Part shown: one piece after another, positions 52,930 through 61,226 of the stretch
Numbering within the stretch: the stretch's first letter is position 1
Layout of the letters: each line of letters begins with the position of its first letter
Assembly (NCBI GenBank): GCA_964488865.1
Contig: CAZAWR010000008.1
Coordinates: forward strand, 1 to 64,000
Reading direction: 5' to 3'
Length of the DNA stretch: 64,000 nucleotides
Source: MWCO01 sp964488865
GTDB lineage: Bacteria; Myxococcota_A; Polyangia; Polyangiales; Polyangiaceae
Position numbers and translations under genes: made by a program
The notes under the pieces: model-generated
The model's database searches: none
What the model saw: the letters and a program-made list of their open reading frames with translations, nothing else
What the model was told of the DNA's origin: nothing

Positions 52930-53922
52930 TCATCCGTGGCCGACCAGCACCTTGATGTATTGGGCACGCTCGAAGGCGTCGGGGTCTTCGATCTTGTTCT
53001 GGCTGAGGATCCCGCGCGTCTCGGCGAGCGTCGCGTAGTCCTTCTCCTTGAGCCAGGCTTCCATCTCGCGCAGCATCACCTTGAGGTGCGGGGCCTTGTG
53101 CTTGTAGATCGCCGAGGCGACCTGAGCGATCTTGGCGCCGGCGAGGATGACCTTGAGCGCCCCCCTGCCGTCGTGAATGCCTGACGTCGCGGCGAAGTCG
53201 ACGTCCACCCGGCCGTTGAGGATGGCGATCCAGCGCATCGGCAACAGCACGTCCTCGGGGCGAGAGAGCTGGAGCTGGGAGGCGATCTTCAGCTCGTCGA
53301 TGTCGAAGTTCGGCTGGTAGAAGCGGTTGAAGAGCACGACTCCCTGGGCGCCGGCCTTGGCGACTTGGGCGACGGTGTTGGGGATGGACGTGAGGAACGG
53401 GCCGAGCTTGACCGCGATGGGTAGCTTCACCTGGGCGCGAACTTGCTGGACGATGTCGACGTAGACCTTCTCGATGTCGGCGCTGGTCTTCGCGGGGTCC
53501 GTGGGCAGGTAGTAGAGGTTGAGCTCGAGGGCGTCGGCTCCCGCGTTCTCCAGGTGCTTGGCGTACTTGGTCCAGCTGTTGGCGGAGACGCAGTTGATGC
53601 TGGCGATCACGGGGATTTTCACGCCCTTCTTCGCGCTCTCGACCAAACGCACGTACTCCTGGGGGCCGATCTCCATCGGGATGTTCGCGAAGTAGCTGCC
53701 GGCGGCTTCGGGGAAGCTGTGCGATCCCTGCTCGAGGGCCGCATCCATGTCCTCCGCCTCCTTGTTGATCTGCTCTTCGAAGATCGACTTGAGCACCACC
53801 GCGCCCGCGCCGTTCTCCTCGTAGCTCTTGATCTTCTCCACGCTGTCGGTCAACGAAGAGCTCGACACGACAAGGGGACTGCGGAGTGATAGCCCCAGAT
53901 AGGTCGTTGACAGATCGGTCAT
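52930..53922 (-). CDS. Dihydroorotate-dehydrogenase-like flavoprotein
   Basis: A 330-residue TIM-barrel FMN protein. Start at the ATG 53922 (aaggaaagg 9 bp upstream). It matches class 1 dihydroorotate dehydrogenases across the barrel, with LGLSLRSPLVVSSSSL, VIASINCVSANSW, PIAVKLGPFLTSIPN and the FMN phosphate loop TSGIHDGRGALKVILAGA, cut at GRGALK. However, the active-site loop that should read NISCPN, with the catalytic Cys or Ser, is NLYYLP at residues 135-140. The protein therefore lacks the base needed for dihydroorotate oxidation. Such DHOD-like genes are often found beside nifJ; a ferredoxin-linked redox role is more likely than pyrimidine synthesis. It is 66 bp from nifJ. Confidence 0.88.
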   Translation of the reverse strand: MTDLSTTYLGLSLRSPLVVSSSSLTDSVEKIKSYEENGAGAVVLKSIFEEQINKEAEDMDAALEQGSHSFPEAAGSYFANIPMEIGPQEYVRLVESAKKGVKIPVIASINCVSANSWTKYAKHLENAGADALELNLYYLPTDPAKTSADIEKVYVDIVQQVRAQVKLPIAVKLGPFLTSIPNTVAQVAKAGAQGVVLFNRFYQPNFDIDELKIASQLQLSRPEDVLLPMRWIAILNGRVDVDFAATSGIHDGRGALKVILAGAKIAQVASAIYKHKAPHLKVMLREMEAWLKEKDYATLAETRGILSQNKIEDPDAFERAQYIKVLVGHG

Positions 53923-54305
53923 TCTGGCATCCTTTCCTTCGGTCATTCGCGTGACGGTCATGTGCCCGTCATGCCTGGCTTTGCGTTCGATCCTGCTCGC
54001 CCCCACGAAGCCGTCGCTTCGGAAGCTCTCTCCCATCACCACGAGCGCCCTCGAGCCAAAGCGGTCCAGCCTTCCTTCGCGTCATCGTCACAGGCAGGAT
54101 GGACGCCCCGCACGTCGGTGCACGCATCGTTTCGTTCACGGAGACCTTGTCATGGGATGGGTGATTCAGGCGGCGCTGTTATACCGATTTGCCCAAGGGA
54201 TTCAATCCAAGCCGTCGAGGAATCAACGCTTCTTCTACCTGACGAAACGGAACCCGATCGCGCGGCACCTGGACGTGGAACCGCGGCAGGACTATCCACC
54301 GCACC
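53923..54305. other. Divergent control region, about 380 bp, no gene supported
   Basis: It lies between the DHOD-like gene (minus) and the hybrid kinase (plus). GTCA occurs at 53942, 53957 and 53968, with GTCA-ttcgcg-TGAC (53942-53955) and TGAC-g-GTCA (53952-53960) as overlapping dyads close to the DHOD-like start. They are candidate operators for the PFOR unit; I cannot name the regulator. Two forward frames cross the region without coding signs. Confidence 0.4.
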
Positions 54306-56078
54306 ATGGAGTACCAGGTCCCTTCACCGCCCCTCGCAGGTGTCCACCAGCGCGACCCGGACGCTGACGCCCACCACGCCGCGAGAGGCGGGGCTCTTCG
54401 CCAAGCCGCGATCCTGGGTGCCGTCGCCTTCGCCGCAGAACGCTTCCTCAAGGCCGTCGACTGGCGCAGCTCCATCCACGAGGTGCTCGCCAAGCTCGGC
54501 GAGGCGGCGGACGTGAGCCGCGTCTACATTTTCGAGAACCGAACCGCACCCGATGGCTCGACCCTCACGTCCCACACCCACGAGTGGGTGGCCGACGGGA
54601 TCCCTGCCGAGATTGACAACCCCAAGCTGCAGGACATGCCCTTCGCGCTCGAGGCACTCGAGCCGCTTCGCTCGAACCTCTCGAAGGGGCAGCCGGTCGT
54701 GGCGCTCGTACGCGATCTGCCAGAAGGGCTGCGGGAGTTCCTCGATCCCCAGAAGATCCAGTCGATCGCGATCGTGCCCATGATGACTCGTGATGCGTGG
54801 GTAGGGTTTCTCGGTTTCGATGACTGCGCGCACGGTCGAGCCTGGTCCGCGGTGGAGATCGACGCACTGAAGGCGGCCTCCGGAATCCTCGGGGCCGCCA
54901 TCCAACGAACCCAAGACGAGCTGCAGCTTCGCACGAAGGAAGAGCAGCTGCGCCAAGCACAGAAGATGGAAGCGGTCGGCACCCTGGCGGGAGGCATTGC
55001 CCACGACTTCAACAACGTCCTGCAGATCATCTGGCTGTCGGCAGAGGCCATGCGGACGAAGCTTCCTTCGGACAGCCCTCTGGGACGCGAGGTGGACGTG
55101 ATCGGCGATGCCGTGCTTCGCGCCCGTTCTCTGCCCAACCAGCTGCTGGCCTTCGCACGGCGGCAGGTGGTTCAGCCAAGGCTCCAGGATCTTTGCGAGA
55201 GCCTCACCGAGGTCGTTCAGCTCGTCGGCCGCGTCATCGGAGAAGACGTTCGCATCGACATCCAGGCGTCTGCGTCCCCCGTTCTCGCGATCGTCGATCC
55301 CGTGCAGCTCCAGCAAGCCGCCATGAACCTGCTTCTGAACGCGAGGGACGCCATGCCCCGTGGGGGCAGCGTGCGGGTCGGGGCGGAGCTCCGAACCCTG
55401 CCTGACGAGGTCGTCACGCACCACGCCAGGATCCCTCCAGGCGAGTACGCCGTCGTCTGGGTGCACGACGAGGGCACGGGGATGGACGCGGAGACGTTCG
55501 ATCGCCTGTTCGAACCGTTCTACACGACGAAGTCTCGCGGACATGGGATCGGGTTGGCCACGGTGTACGGCATCGCCAAGCAGAACGGAGGCCACGTGAC
55601 GGTGGATTCGTCCCCCGAACACGGGAGCCAATTCTGTCTCTTCTTTCCGAAGGCGCACGAGGAGATCGCGCCGGGCACGCAACGAGCTGACCTCGCCCCG
55701 CCCCCGGGGGGCAACGAATCCGTGCTCGTGGTGGAAGACGAAGAGGCGTTGCGGGAAGCCGTCTCCCTGGTTCTGCGTGACCTGGGATACCAGGTCTTCT
55801 CCGCCGCGGATGGCCCGGGTGCCCTCGAGCAGGCCGACCCGTCGCACCCGATCGATTTGCTGATCACGGACGTGGTGATGCCCAAGATGGATGGGCCCAC
55901 GCTCGCGACCGCGTTGCGATCGACCCAGCCGGCCGCGAAGGTCTTGTACATGTCCGGTCACGCCTTCGACGCGCTCGAGCGGCGTGGGGTTGACCCCTCG
56001 GCGTGGACCGTTCTGCGCAAGCCTTTCAGCGCCTCGGAGATGGCGCGCCATGTGCGGTTCGTGCTGGACGGGTCGTGA
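54306..56078 (+). CDS. GAF-HisKA-HATPase-REC hybrid histidine kinase
   Basis: A 590-residue soluble kinase. After a polar leader, a GAF domain (about 45-205: VSRVYIFENR, SIAIVPMM, WVGFLGFDDC) is followed by a coiled linker. HisKA comes next with the family-4-type box LAGGIAHDFNNVLQ (His233). The HATPase contains NLLLNARDAMP (N-box), DEGTGMD, FEPFYTTKSRGHGIGLATVYGI, shortened here at GHGIGLATVYG, and G box GHVTVDS. A C-terminal receiver has Asp522 in LITDVVMPKMDG and KPFS. It has no DNA-binding output, so it passes phosphate to another protein or acts as its own regulated switch. It is divergent from the PFOR unit and could control it; this is inference from position only. Confidence 0.92.
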   Translation: MEYQVPSPPLAGVHQRDPDADAHHAARGGALRQAAILGAVAFAAERFLKAVDWRSSIHEVLAKLGEAADVSRVYIFENRTAPDGSTLTSHTHEWVADGIPAEIDNPKLQDMPFALEALEPLRSNLSKGQPVVALVRDLPEGLREFLDPQKIQSIAIVPMMTRDAWVGFLGFDDCAHGRAWSAVEIDALKAASGILGAAIQRTQDELQLRTKEEQLRQAQKMEAVGTLAGGIAHDFNNVLQIIWLSAEAMRTKLPSDSPLGREVDVIGDAVLRARSLPNQLLAFARRQVVQPRLQDLCESLTEVVQLVGRVIGEDVRIDIQASASPVLAIVDPVQLQQAAMNLLLNARDAMPRGGSVRVGAELRTLPDEVVTHHARIPPGEYAVVWVHDEGTGMDAETFDRLFEPFYTTKSRGHGIGLATVYGIAKQNGGHVTVDSSPEHGSQFCLFFPKAHEEIAPGTQRADLAPPPGGNESVLVVEDEEALREAVSLVLRDLGYQVFSAADGPGALEQADPSHPIDLLITDVVMPKMDGPTLATALRSTQPAAKVLYMSGHAFDALERRGVDPSAWTVLRKPFSASEMARHVRFVLDGS

Positions 56079-56177
56079 CCCCTGCCGCTTGCGCTGCCTG
56101 CTGCAAGTACTCTACCGTGGAAAGGTTAACGCTCGTCGGGCATCGAAGTCGTTCGCCCCATCCGAAAGAGGTCGCCC

Positions 56178-57839
56178 ATGGAGCACAGAACAGGCCTCGC
56201 ACCCCTGTCGCTCGGACTCGCACTGGTGTTAATGATCGCCTGCTCGGAGGATCAGGCTGATTCAGCAGTGGGCCTGGACTCCGGGACGGGTGGCCAGGAA
56301 GCTGGCATCGATGCGACCGGCGATGCGACCGGCGATGCGACCGGCGATGCGTCCGGCGAGGATGCGCCAGCGGACGCCATCACGCTCATCGCTCCCGTCG
56401 ATGACATCACCACGGTGGAGCAAGCCCGCAATCCGGCCTTCCGGTGGTCCAGGGCAACGTTCGAGAAGTACGAGCTCACGGTGACGAAGAAGTCCGGGGG
56501 AGTCTGGGTCCCCTACTTCAGCAAGAAGGACACGGCGGCGAATCTGTGCACCGCAGTAGAGTGCTCCCTGGCGACCGGGCTCGACTTCTTCACGGGCAAG
56601 TACCGGTGGAGCGTTGCCAATGGCCCCGGCACCGTAACGTCGGCGATCGTCACCGTCACGAGCACCGTCGAGGATCCGGCCAAGGCCGACGTCGATTCCA
56701 TCGGACCGGAGCAAATCATCGGCCAGGGGGCGAAGACGCCGTCGATTGCCGTCGATGCGACCGGCACGCCGTGTGTCGTGGCCTACCACAGGAACGGAGC
56801 CGAATTCGAGTACGCGCTGCGGATGTACAACATGACCGTTGAGGGCAAGTGGGAGTCACGGAAGATCGCCTGGACGGAGATCGGGGCACCGCCGGAGAGT
56901 GCGACCGGGCTCGACGCCAGCAGGATCCTCATACCGGACATCGTGATCGATGCCGAGGGCAGGGGCTGGGTCTACGCCCGCGTGGCGGAGCAAGAAGGGG
57001 GCTCGTTGCTCGGACACTCCGTATGGATCATCTCCGACCTGAAATCCTCGAATCCGCAGATCATCAAGTACAAGCACTTTGAGAGGGACGGGCTATACGG
57101 GCGACAGGGCAACCTGTCGCTCGACCCGTTCCAACCCGGCTTCGTTTTCATGGCGGTTGGCTCGAAGGTGGACAATGCCAGGTGGTACAAGTTCGACGCC
57201 AATCTGAACGAGGTCGACTCGGGCAACATACCGATGGGGTCGACGGGAGAGAAGTTCCGCTTCGAGATCAGCCCTCGCAAGGGTAAGGCCGGCGTGCTGC
57301 ACCTGGTCGGGCTCGGCGATACCACGTTGCCGAACGTCTACCAGAATTCTCTCAGGGCTGCGGTGGGCAACTCGGTCCCCTGGCTTCCGATGGACGCGTT
57401 CGGCGAGGACTTCACCCATCCGTCCGTGGGAATCGACAGCTCGAATGCGGCGATCGCCTACGTCGGCGTCCAGACCTCGATCGGCGGCTATGGTGTCCGA
57501 ATCAACATCTGGGACGGGACGAAGATGCTGTTCGACGTCGACAGCGCGCCGATGTTCGACGGACCGGCAGCCGAGGACCCCAACGGCAATGGCGAAGGAA
57601 GGTTCGGTCCCCAGTGGGCCCCCGCCCATGGCGGAGGCGCCTTCCTGTGCTGGACGTCCCCGCAAGGGAAGATCAAGCTCCGTTATGTCAAACCCTCCCC
57701 GATTGTGAGTGACTTCGGACCGATCGTCGAGGTTGCCGACGGGGTGCAATGCAGCATTGCCACTGACGCTGCTGGAGACATACACCTGGTATACGGGGAC
57801 GACGGCAGCCTGAAGTACAAGAAGATCGTGGCCCGATAG
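56178..57839 (+). CDS. Lipoprotein with beta-propeller-like body
   Basis: A 553-residue lipoprotein (LGLALVLMIACSEDQ). A short acidic linker with GDAT repeats is followed by a fibronectin-like segment (NPAFRWSRATFEKYELTV). The long C-terminal body contains repeated VDATGTPCVVAYHR, VIDAEGRGWVYAR, IDSSNAAIAYVG and IATDAAGDIHLVYGDDG lines. These D-x-x-G-x-x-x-V-A-Y motifs look like blades of a beta-propeller. Secretion is clear; ligand and function are not. It is 99 bp after the kinase gene in the same direction. Confidence 0.7.
   Translation: MEHRTGLAPLSLGLALVLMIACSEDQADSAVGLDSGTGGQEAGIDATGDATGDATGDASGEDAPADAITLIAPVDDITTVEQARNPAFRWSRATFEKYELTVTKKSGGVWVPYFSKKDTAANLCTAVECSLATGLDFFTGKYRWSVANGPGTVTSAIVTVTSTVEDPAKADVDSIGPEQIIGQGAKTPSIAVDATGTPCVVAYHRNGAEFEYALRMYNMTVEGKWESRKIAWTEIGAPPESATGLDASRILIPDIVIDAEGRGWVYARVAEQEGGSLLGHSVWIISDLKSSNPQIIKYKHFERDGLYGRQGNLSLDPFQPGFVFMAVGSKVDNARWYKFDANLNEVDSGNIPMGSTGEKFRFEISPRKGKAGVLHLVGLGDTTLPNVYQNSLRAAVGNSVPWLPMDAFGEDFTHPSVGIDSSNAAIAYVGVQTSIGGYGVRINIWDGTKMLFDVDSAPMFDGPAAEDPNGNGEGRFGPQWAPAHGGGAFLCWTSPQGKIKLRYVKPSPIVSDFGPIVEVADGVQCSIATDAAGDIHLVYGDDGSLKYKKIVAR
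56310..56357 (+). repeat. 12-bp tandem repeat in lipoprotein linker
   Basis: Four units of gatgcgaccggc (56310, 56322, 56334; the last, at 56346, has one change), each encoding DATG or DASG. The period preserves frame, so length changes would only alter the linker. Confidence 0.9.
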
Positions 57840-57869
57840 ATGGCGTGAGCACGTGGTGCGAAGCGGCAC

Positions 57870-58532
57870 TCACAAACTCTGGCGCACGTTGTCGACGAAG
57901 ACCGACTGCACCTGCGACGGTGCGAGCCCCTCGAAGCGCACTCGACCCTGGGCGTCCGTGATGCCTTCTCGCAACCCTGCGGCAGTTCGCACGGCGACGG
58001 AAGCTCCTGCCATCACGGCTTGACCGCAAGGACGCTCCGGCGCCGGGACCGAGCGGTAGTGCGTGGCGCCCGTGTGCGTTCGCTCTCGTTCCGCGAGCGT
58101 GGGGATGGTCACCACCGCCGCGGCCAAGCCTAGCAGCAACGCAGAGCTGAGCAGCATCGGCTGGATGTCGTCGTCCTGCCCGTCGGCCTCGTCATCGTCC
58201 TGGCTGGCCTGGAGCGCGACGCCCCCTGCGGTCGCGCCAACCAGCACGCTCGCTGGAACCCAGCGCACCGGTGATGCCTCGACCTTTGTCGTTACGCGCT
58301 CTTGGGTGCTGCGCACCTCCTGCACGGAGCACATCTCTCGCTTCACCAGGATGAACGTGAGCCCCCCGTCTTCCTCCCGCATCGAGACCGCCACCGTGCG
58401 CAGGTGAGGCTGCGGGACGCCCTGCTCGAACCGTACATGGCGATCGTCCATGGGCTCGACACGGGTCGTCGTTGCCCAGCACCCCAGCACCCACGGGACC
58501 GCGACCACCATCGACATCAGCAGCCGTCGCAT
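57870..58532 (-). CDS. Lipoprotein-like envelope protein, paralog of the gene upstream
   Basis: A 220-residue protein from the ATG at 58532, with gggagg 6 bp upstream inside the preceding gene. Signal: MSMVVAVPWVLGCWATTTRV. Two weak membrane segments (PASVLVGATAGGVAL and LLSSALLLGLAAAVVTIPTL) precede a C-terminal beta module of about 70 residues (AGASVAVRTAAGLREGITDAQGRVRF, split at AAGLREG). This is a carboxypeptidase-regulatory-like or transthyretin-like fold. The same layout occurs in the gene at 58517-59296, with which it overlaps by 16 bp. Confidence 0.6.
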   Translation of the reverse strand: MRRLLMSMVVAVPWVLGCWATTTRVEPMDDRHVRFEQGVPQPHLRTVAVSMREEDGGLTFILVKREMCSVQEVRSTQERVTTKVEASPVRWVPASVLVGATAGGVALQASQDDDEADGQDDDIQPMLLSSALLLGLAAAVVTIPTLAERERTHTGATHYRSVPAPERPCGQAVMAGASVAVRTAAGLREGITDAQGRVRFEGLAPSQVQSVFVDNVRQSL

Positions 58533-59296
58533 GTCGCCTCCCTGCGCAGGACGACACGTCCGAGTACGCGCCCGTCGATCACGACGTCCAGATCCAAGGC
58601 TTGGCCCTCTCCCCATGCGCCTTCGGGAACCTGCAGGCGTACCTTGCCTTGGGCGTCGATCGTTCCCGCGAGGGTCACGTTCGGACCTACGAGTCGAACG
58701 ACCGCGCCCTGGTACGTGGGGTTCTTGCAGGGGGCTTCGTGAGGTGGCACGGCACGGCCCAATCGGGTCGTGGTCTCTTCCCCGTGATCGGCCGAGGCCA
58801 GGTCGACGGCCAGGGCGACGGTGCCTGCGGCCGCGAGACCGAGGCCGACCAACGCGTACGTGTTGGCGGTCTGATCGCAGCTGGCGAGCACGTCCCCGCT
58901 GCCGCACTGGTCGCTGTGGGTCGCCCACGCCACGGAGGTGATCCCGGCGCCTGCCCCGATCATGACGAGCTCGCCCACGAGCATGCCAGCGTTGGGACCC
59001 GTCACCCAGCGCTCCCTCTGAAACCTCTGTTCGACCTCGAAGACGCGACACACGCGCGTTGCGTGCACATGAAGCACGTACGCATCACCCTCACGATGCA
59101 CGGCGAGGGCGCCCACCCCTCGTTCGGGAAGCCAATGCTCAGCTTGCCGGACGTTCGCGACCGTGACGGAGTGCACCGTGGTTCGCGTCACGGGTGGGGC
59201 GCAGGAGAAGCACGGCACGCCAAGCACCACGAGACACGCGATGAGCGTGTGTTTGGGGATGAGCGCGTGGGGGATGTGATTCAGGGGCATAGGCAC
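58517..59296 (-). CDS. Lipoprotein with C-terminal transthyretin-like module
   Basis: A 259-residue protein; ATG at 59296 or 59290. Signal peptide ending VVLGVPCFSCAPPVTR. Then a soluble stretch, two membrane segments (VGELVMIGAGAGITSVAW and YALVGLGLAAAGTVALAVDL) with a CGSGDVLASC loop between, and a beta module: GAVVRLVGPNVTLAGTIDAQGKVRL, split at TLAGTIDAQ. It is the upstream member of a paralogous, overlapping pair with the gene ending at 57870, and both have the TxDAQGxVR line. No name justified. Confidence 0.6.
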   Translation of the reverse strand: MPMPLNHIPHALIPKHTLIACLVVLGVPCFSCAPPVTRTTVHSVTVANVRQAEHWLPERGVGALAVHREGDAYVLHVHATRVCRVFEVEQRFQRERWVTGPNAGMLVGELVMIGAGAGITSVAWATHSDQCGSGDVLASCDQTANTYALVGLGLAAAGTVALAVDLASADHGEETTTRLGRAVPPHEAPCKNPTYQGAVVRLVGPNVTLAGTIDAQGKVRLQVPEGAWGEGQALDLDVVIDGRVLGRVVLRREATCDGC

Positions 59297-59352
59297 GAAA
59301 GGCTTCGATCGCCGAGAGTCCGCCCAAGGCTACGTCTCTGCCGCTCAACGTG

Positions 59353-61224
59353 TCAATTCCGTGAGGAACGCCGCCGGAACCACAAGGCGAAGACGCCGAG
59401 ACCGACGAGCACGAGCGGGCGTGGGCGGCGAGGGACAACCACCTCACAGGAGTAGAAACCGCCATCTTCTACGCCCTCTCGTGAGCTCGCGGGGTTGGAG
59501 CCGCCGGTGCCTGCAGACCCTGATGTCCCGGCGTCCGTTCCGGAGTCACCACCCGATCCGCCTGCCAGTCCTTCGCCGCCAGTTCCGCCCGTGGGGTCGC
59601 CGCCTCCCGATCCGCCCGAGCCACCGAGCCCCGCCGCGCCGGCCGACCCGCTCATTCCCGAAGCGCCCGCCGCTCCGCCCGCACCCGCCGCTCCGCCTGC
59701 GCCCGCCGCGCCGCCCGCACCCGCCGCTCCGCCTGCGCCTGCCGCGCCCGCTGAACCGCCGTCCGGGGCCAAACACACGCCTTGATCGCAGACCCCACCC
59801 GCGCACGAGACGCCAGACAACGGGGAACACGTCCCGTCCACCGCCGACCCCGCCGCCACGCTGCATGCGTGACAATCATCCACAGCCCCGCCTCCACACT
59901 CGCTCTCGCAACAAACACCGTCGACACAGAACCCCGCTTCGCAGTCTTGCGTCGTTCCGCAAGCCCGGCCGATGCCCCCCAGCACATGGTACGCCCACGC
60001 CTCACCGGGTTGGGCGCTGAAGAAGCTGGGCTGCCCGACGACAGCCGCTGTCCCGGCCAGCGTGACCGCGTAGCCGAAGGCGGAACCCGTATCGGCTGTG
60101 GGAGAAACGAGCTCTTGGTGTTGTGTCCAGACGCCTCCCGCTTCCTCGAATAGGTAGGCTCTCCCCGGCTGGTTGTTGCCGAACGCCCCCACCAACGTCG
60201 CGCTGCCGTCCAGCGCCACCGAGCATCCGAAGTACCCGTCCAACTCCCCGCCCGTCGGCGCCAGCGTTTCGGTCGCACTCCAACCCAAGGCATCGCGTGC
60301 GAACACGAACGCGAACCCCGTATGGCCCGTGGAACCGAAGAGCATCCCCGGGGCGCCCACGACGGCGACTGCTCCCTGGGCGCTCACGGAATTGCCGAAC
60401 GCACCAGCCTTCGGCGAGCCGGAAGGCGGATCAATGAACCCAGCATCGTTCCAGGTGGTTCCCTCCCGTCGATAGGCGAACACGCCGCCCCCCGACGTGG
60501 TAAGCGCAGAAGGAGCCCCCACGAGCAGGTCGTCCCCCGTCACGCTCACGGCCACTCCATAGCTGCCCTGGCTGGCTGGGTCCTTGGGGGCCAGCACCGC
60601 TTGTTGGGACCACGCCGCCCCGGAACCCACGAAGACATACGTGCGGTCGGAGTCGCCTGAGATGTAGTCTGGGGCCCCCACCACGATCGTGCCGTCGTCG
60701 ACGGCCACGGAGAGTCCGAAGTAGTTCATCAGGGGGGAGGCCTGCCCGAGGGTGGCCTGCAACGTCCAGGTCCCGCCGCTTCGTTCGTAGACGAACGCAC
60801 GAGCGTTCACGGGATCATCGGCGGGGGCCCCCACGACGGCCAGGTCCTGTTGCAGCGCGAGGCTGTAGCCGAAGTACACCAGGTTGGCGGAGGTCGGGGG
60901 GACGGTGATCGTGGACTCGAGACTCCAAGCGGAGCCGACCCGCCGGAACACGAGGACCTTGCTCTTGGAAGGGTCCTGATAGGCGACCATGGCCGTGTCG
61001 CCCGACACGGCGGTGGCGGTGCCAAACGCGTCGCCCGACGTCGGGTCGGTCTGGGTAAGGGGTGCCTGCTCGACGGCCTGCACGCCGAGCGATGCGTGGC
61101 CGATCGGGACAGTCGATGCTGGCTCTTCGGGTGTGGAGCAACCCGCAAGGGGAGTCAGCAGGTACACAAAGCCGAGCAGCCACGCTGAGCTTTGCACACC
61201 ACGGGGTATCGCTAAGGGACTCAC
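59353..61224 (-). CDS. FG-GAP repeat lipoprotein with MYXO-CTERM-like tail
   Basis: A 623-residue surface protein with a GTG start at 61224 preceded by gggaggt. Signal: FVYLLTPLAGCSTPEE (lipobox). About seven beta-propeller blades (60-430), each with a line such as GVAVSVTGDDLLVGAPSA, GYSLALQQDLAVVGAPADD or GCSVALDGSATLVGAFGN: the FG-GAP type. A Cys-rich segment (CGTTQDCEAGFCVDGVCCES) follows, and then a GAAGAGGAA linker. The C-terminus reads FYSCEVVVPRRPRP, a helix LVLVGLGVFALWF and RRRSS: a Cys, a hydrophobic stretch and an Arg cluster, as in MYXO-CTERM sorting tails. It starts 2 bp after the TPR gene stop, so the two are coupled. Confidence 0.82.
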   Translation of the reverse strand: MSPLAIPRGVQSSAWLLGFVYLLTPLAGCSTPEEPASTVPIGHASLGVQAVEQAPLTQTDPTSGDAFGTATAVSGDTAMVAYQDPSKSKVLVFRRVGSAWSLESTITVPPTSANLVYFGYSLALQQDLAVVGAPADDPVNARAFVYERSGGTWTLQATLGQASPLMNYFGLSVAVDDGTIVVGAPDYISGDSDRTYVFVGSGAAWSQQAVLAPKDPASQGSYGVAVSVTGDDLLVGAPSALTTSGGGVFAYRREGTTWNDAGFIDPPSGSPKAGAFGNSVSAQGAVAVVGAPGMLFGSTGHTGFAFVFARDALGWSATETLAPTGGELDGYFGCSVALDGSATLVGAFGNNQPGRAYLFEEAGGVWTQHQELVSPTADTGSAFGYAVTLAGTAAVVGQPSFFSAQPGEAWAYHVLGGIGRACGTTQDCEAGFCVDGVCCESECGGGAVDDCHACSVAAGSAVDGTCSPLSGVSCAGGVCDQGVCLAPDGGSAGAAGAGGAAGAGGAAGAGGAAGAGGAAGASGMSGSAGAAGLGGSGGSGGGDPTGGTGGEGLAGGSGGDSGTDAGTSGSAGTGGSNPASSREGVEDGGFYSCEVVVPRRPRPLVLVGLGVFALWFRRRSSRN

Positions 61225-61226
61225 GA

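Noticed and set aside
53951..54516. Forward frames in the gap before the hybrid kinase
   Set aside because: They run into the kinase gene in other frames and their products lack coding character.
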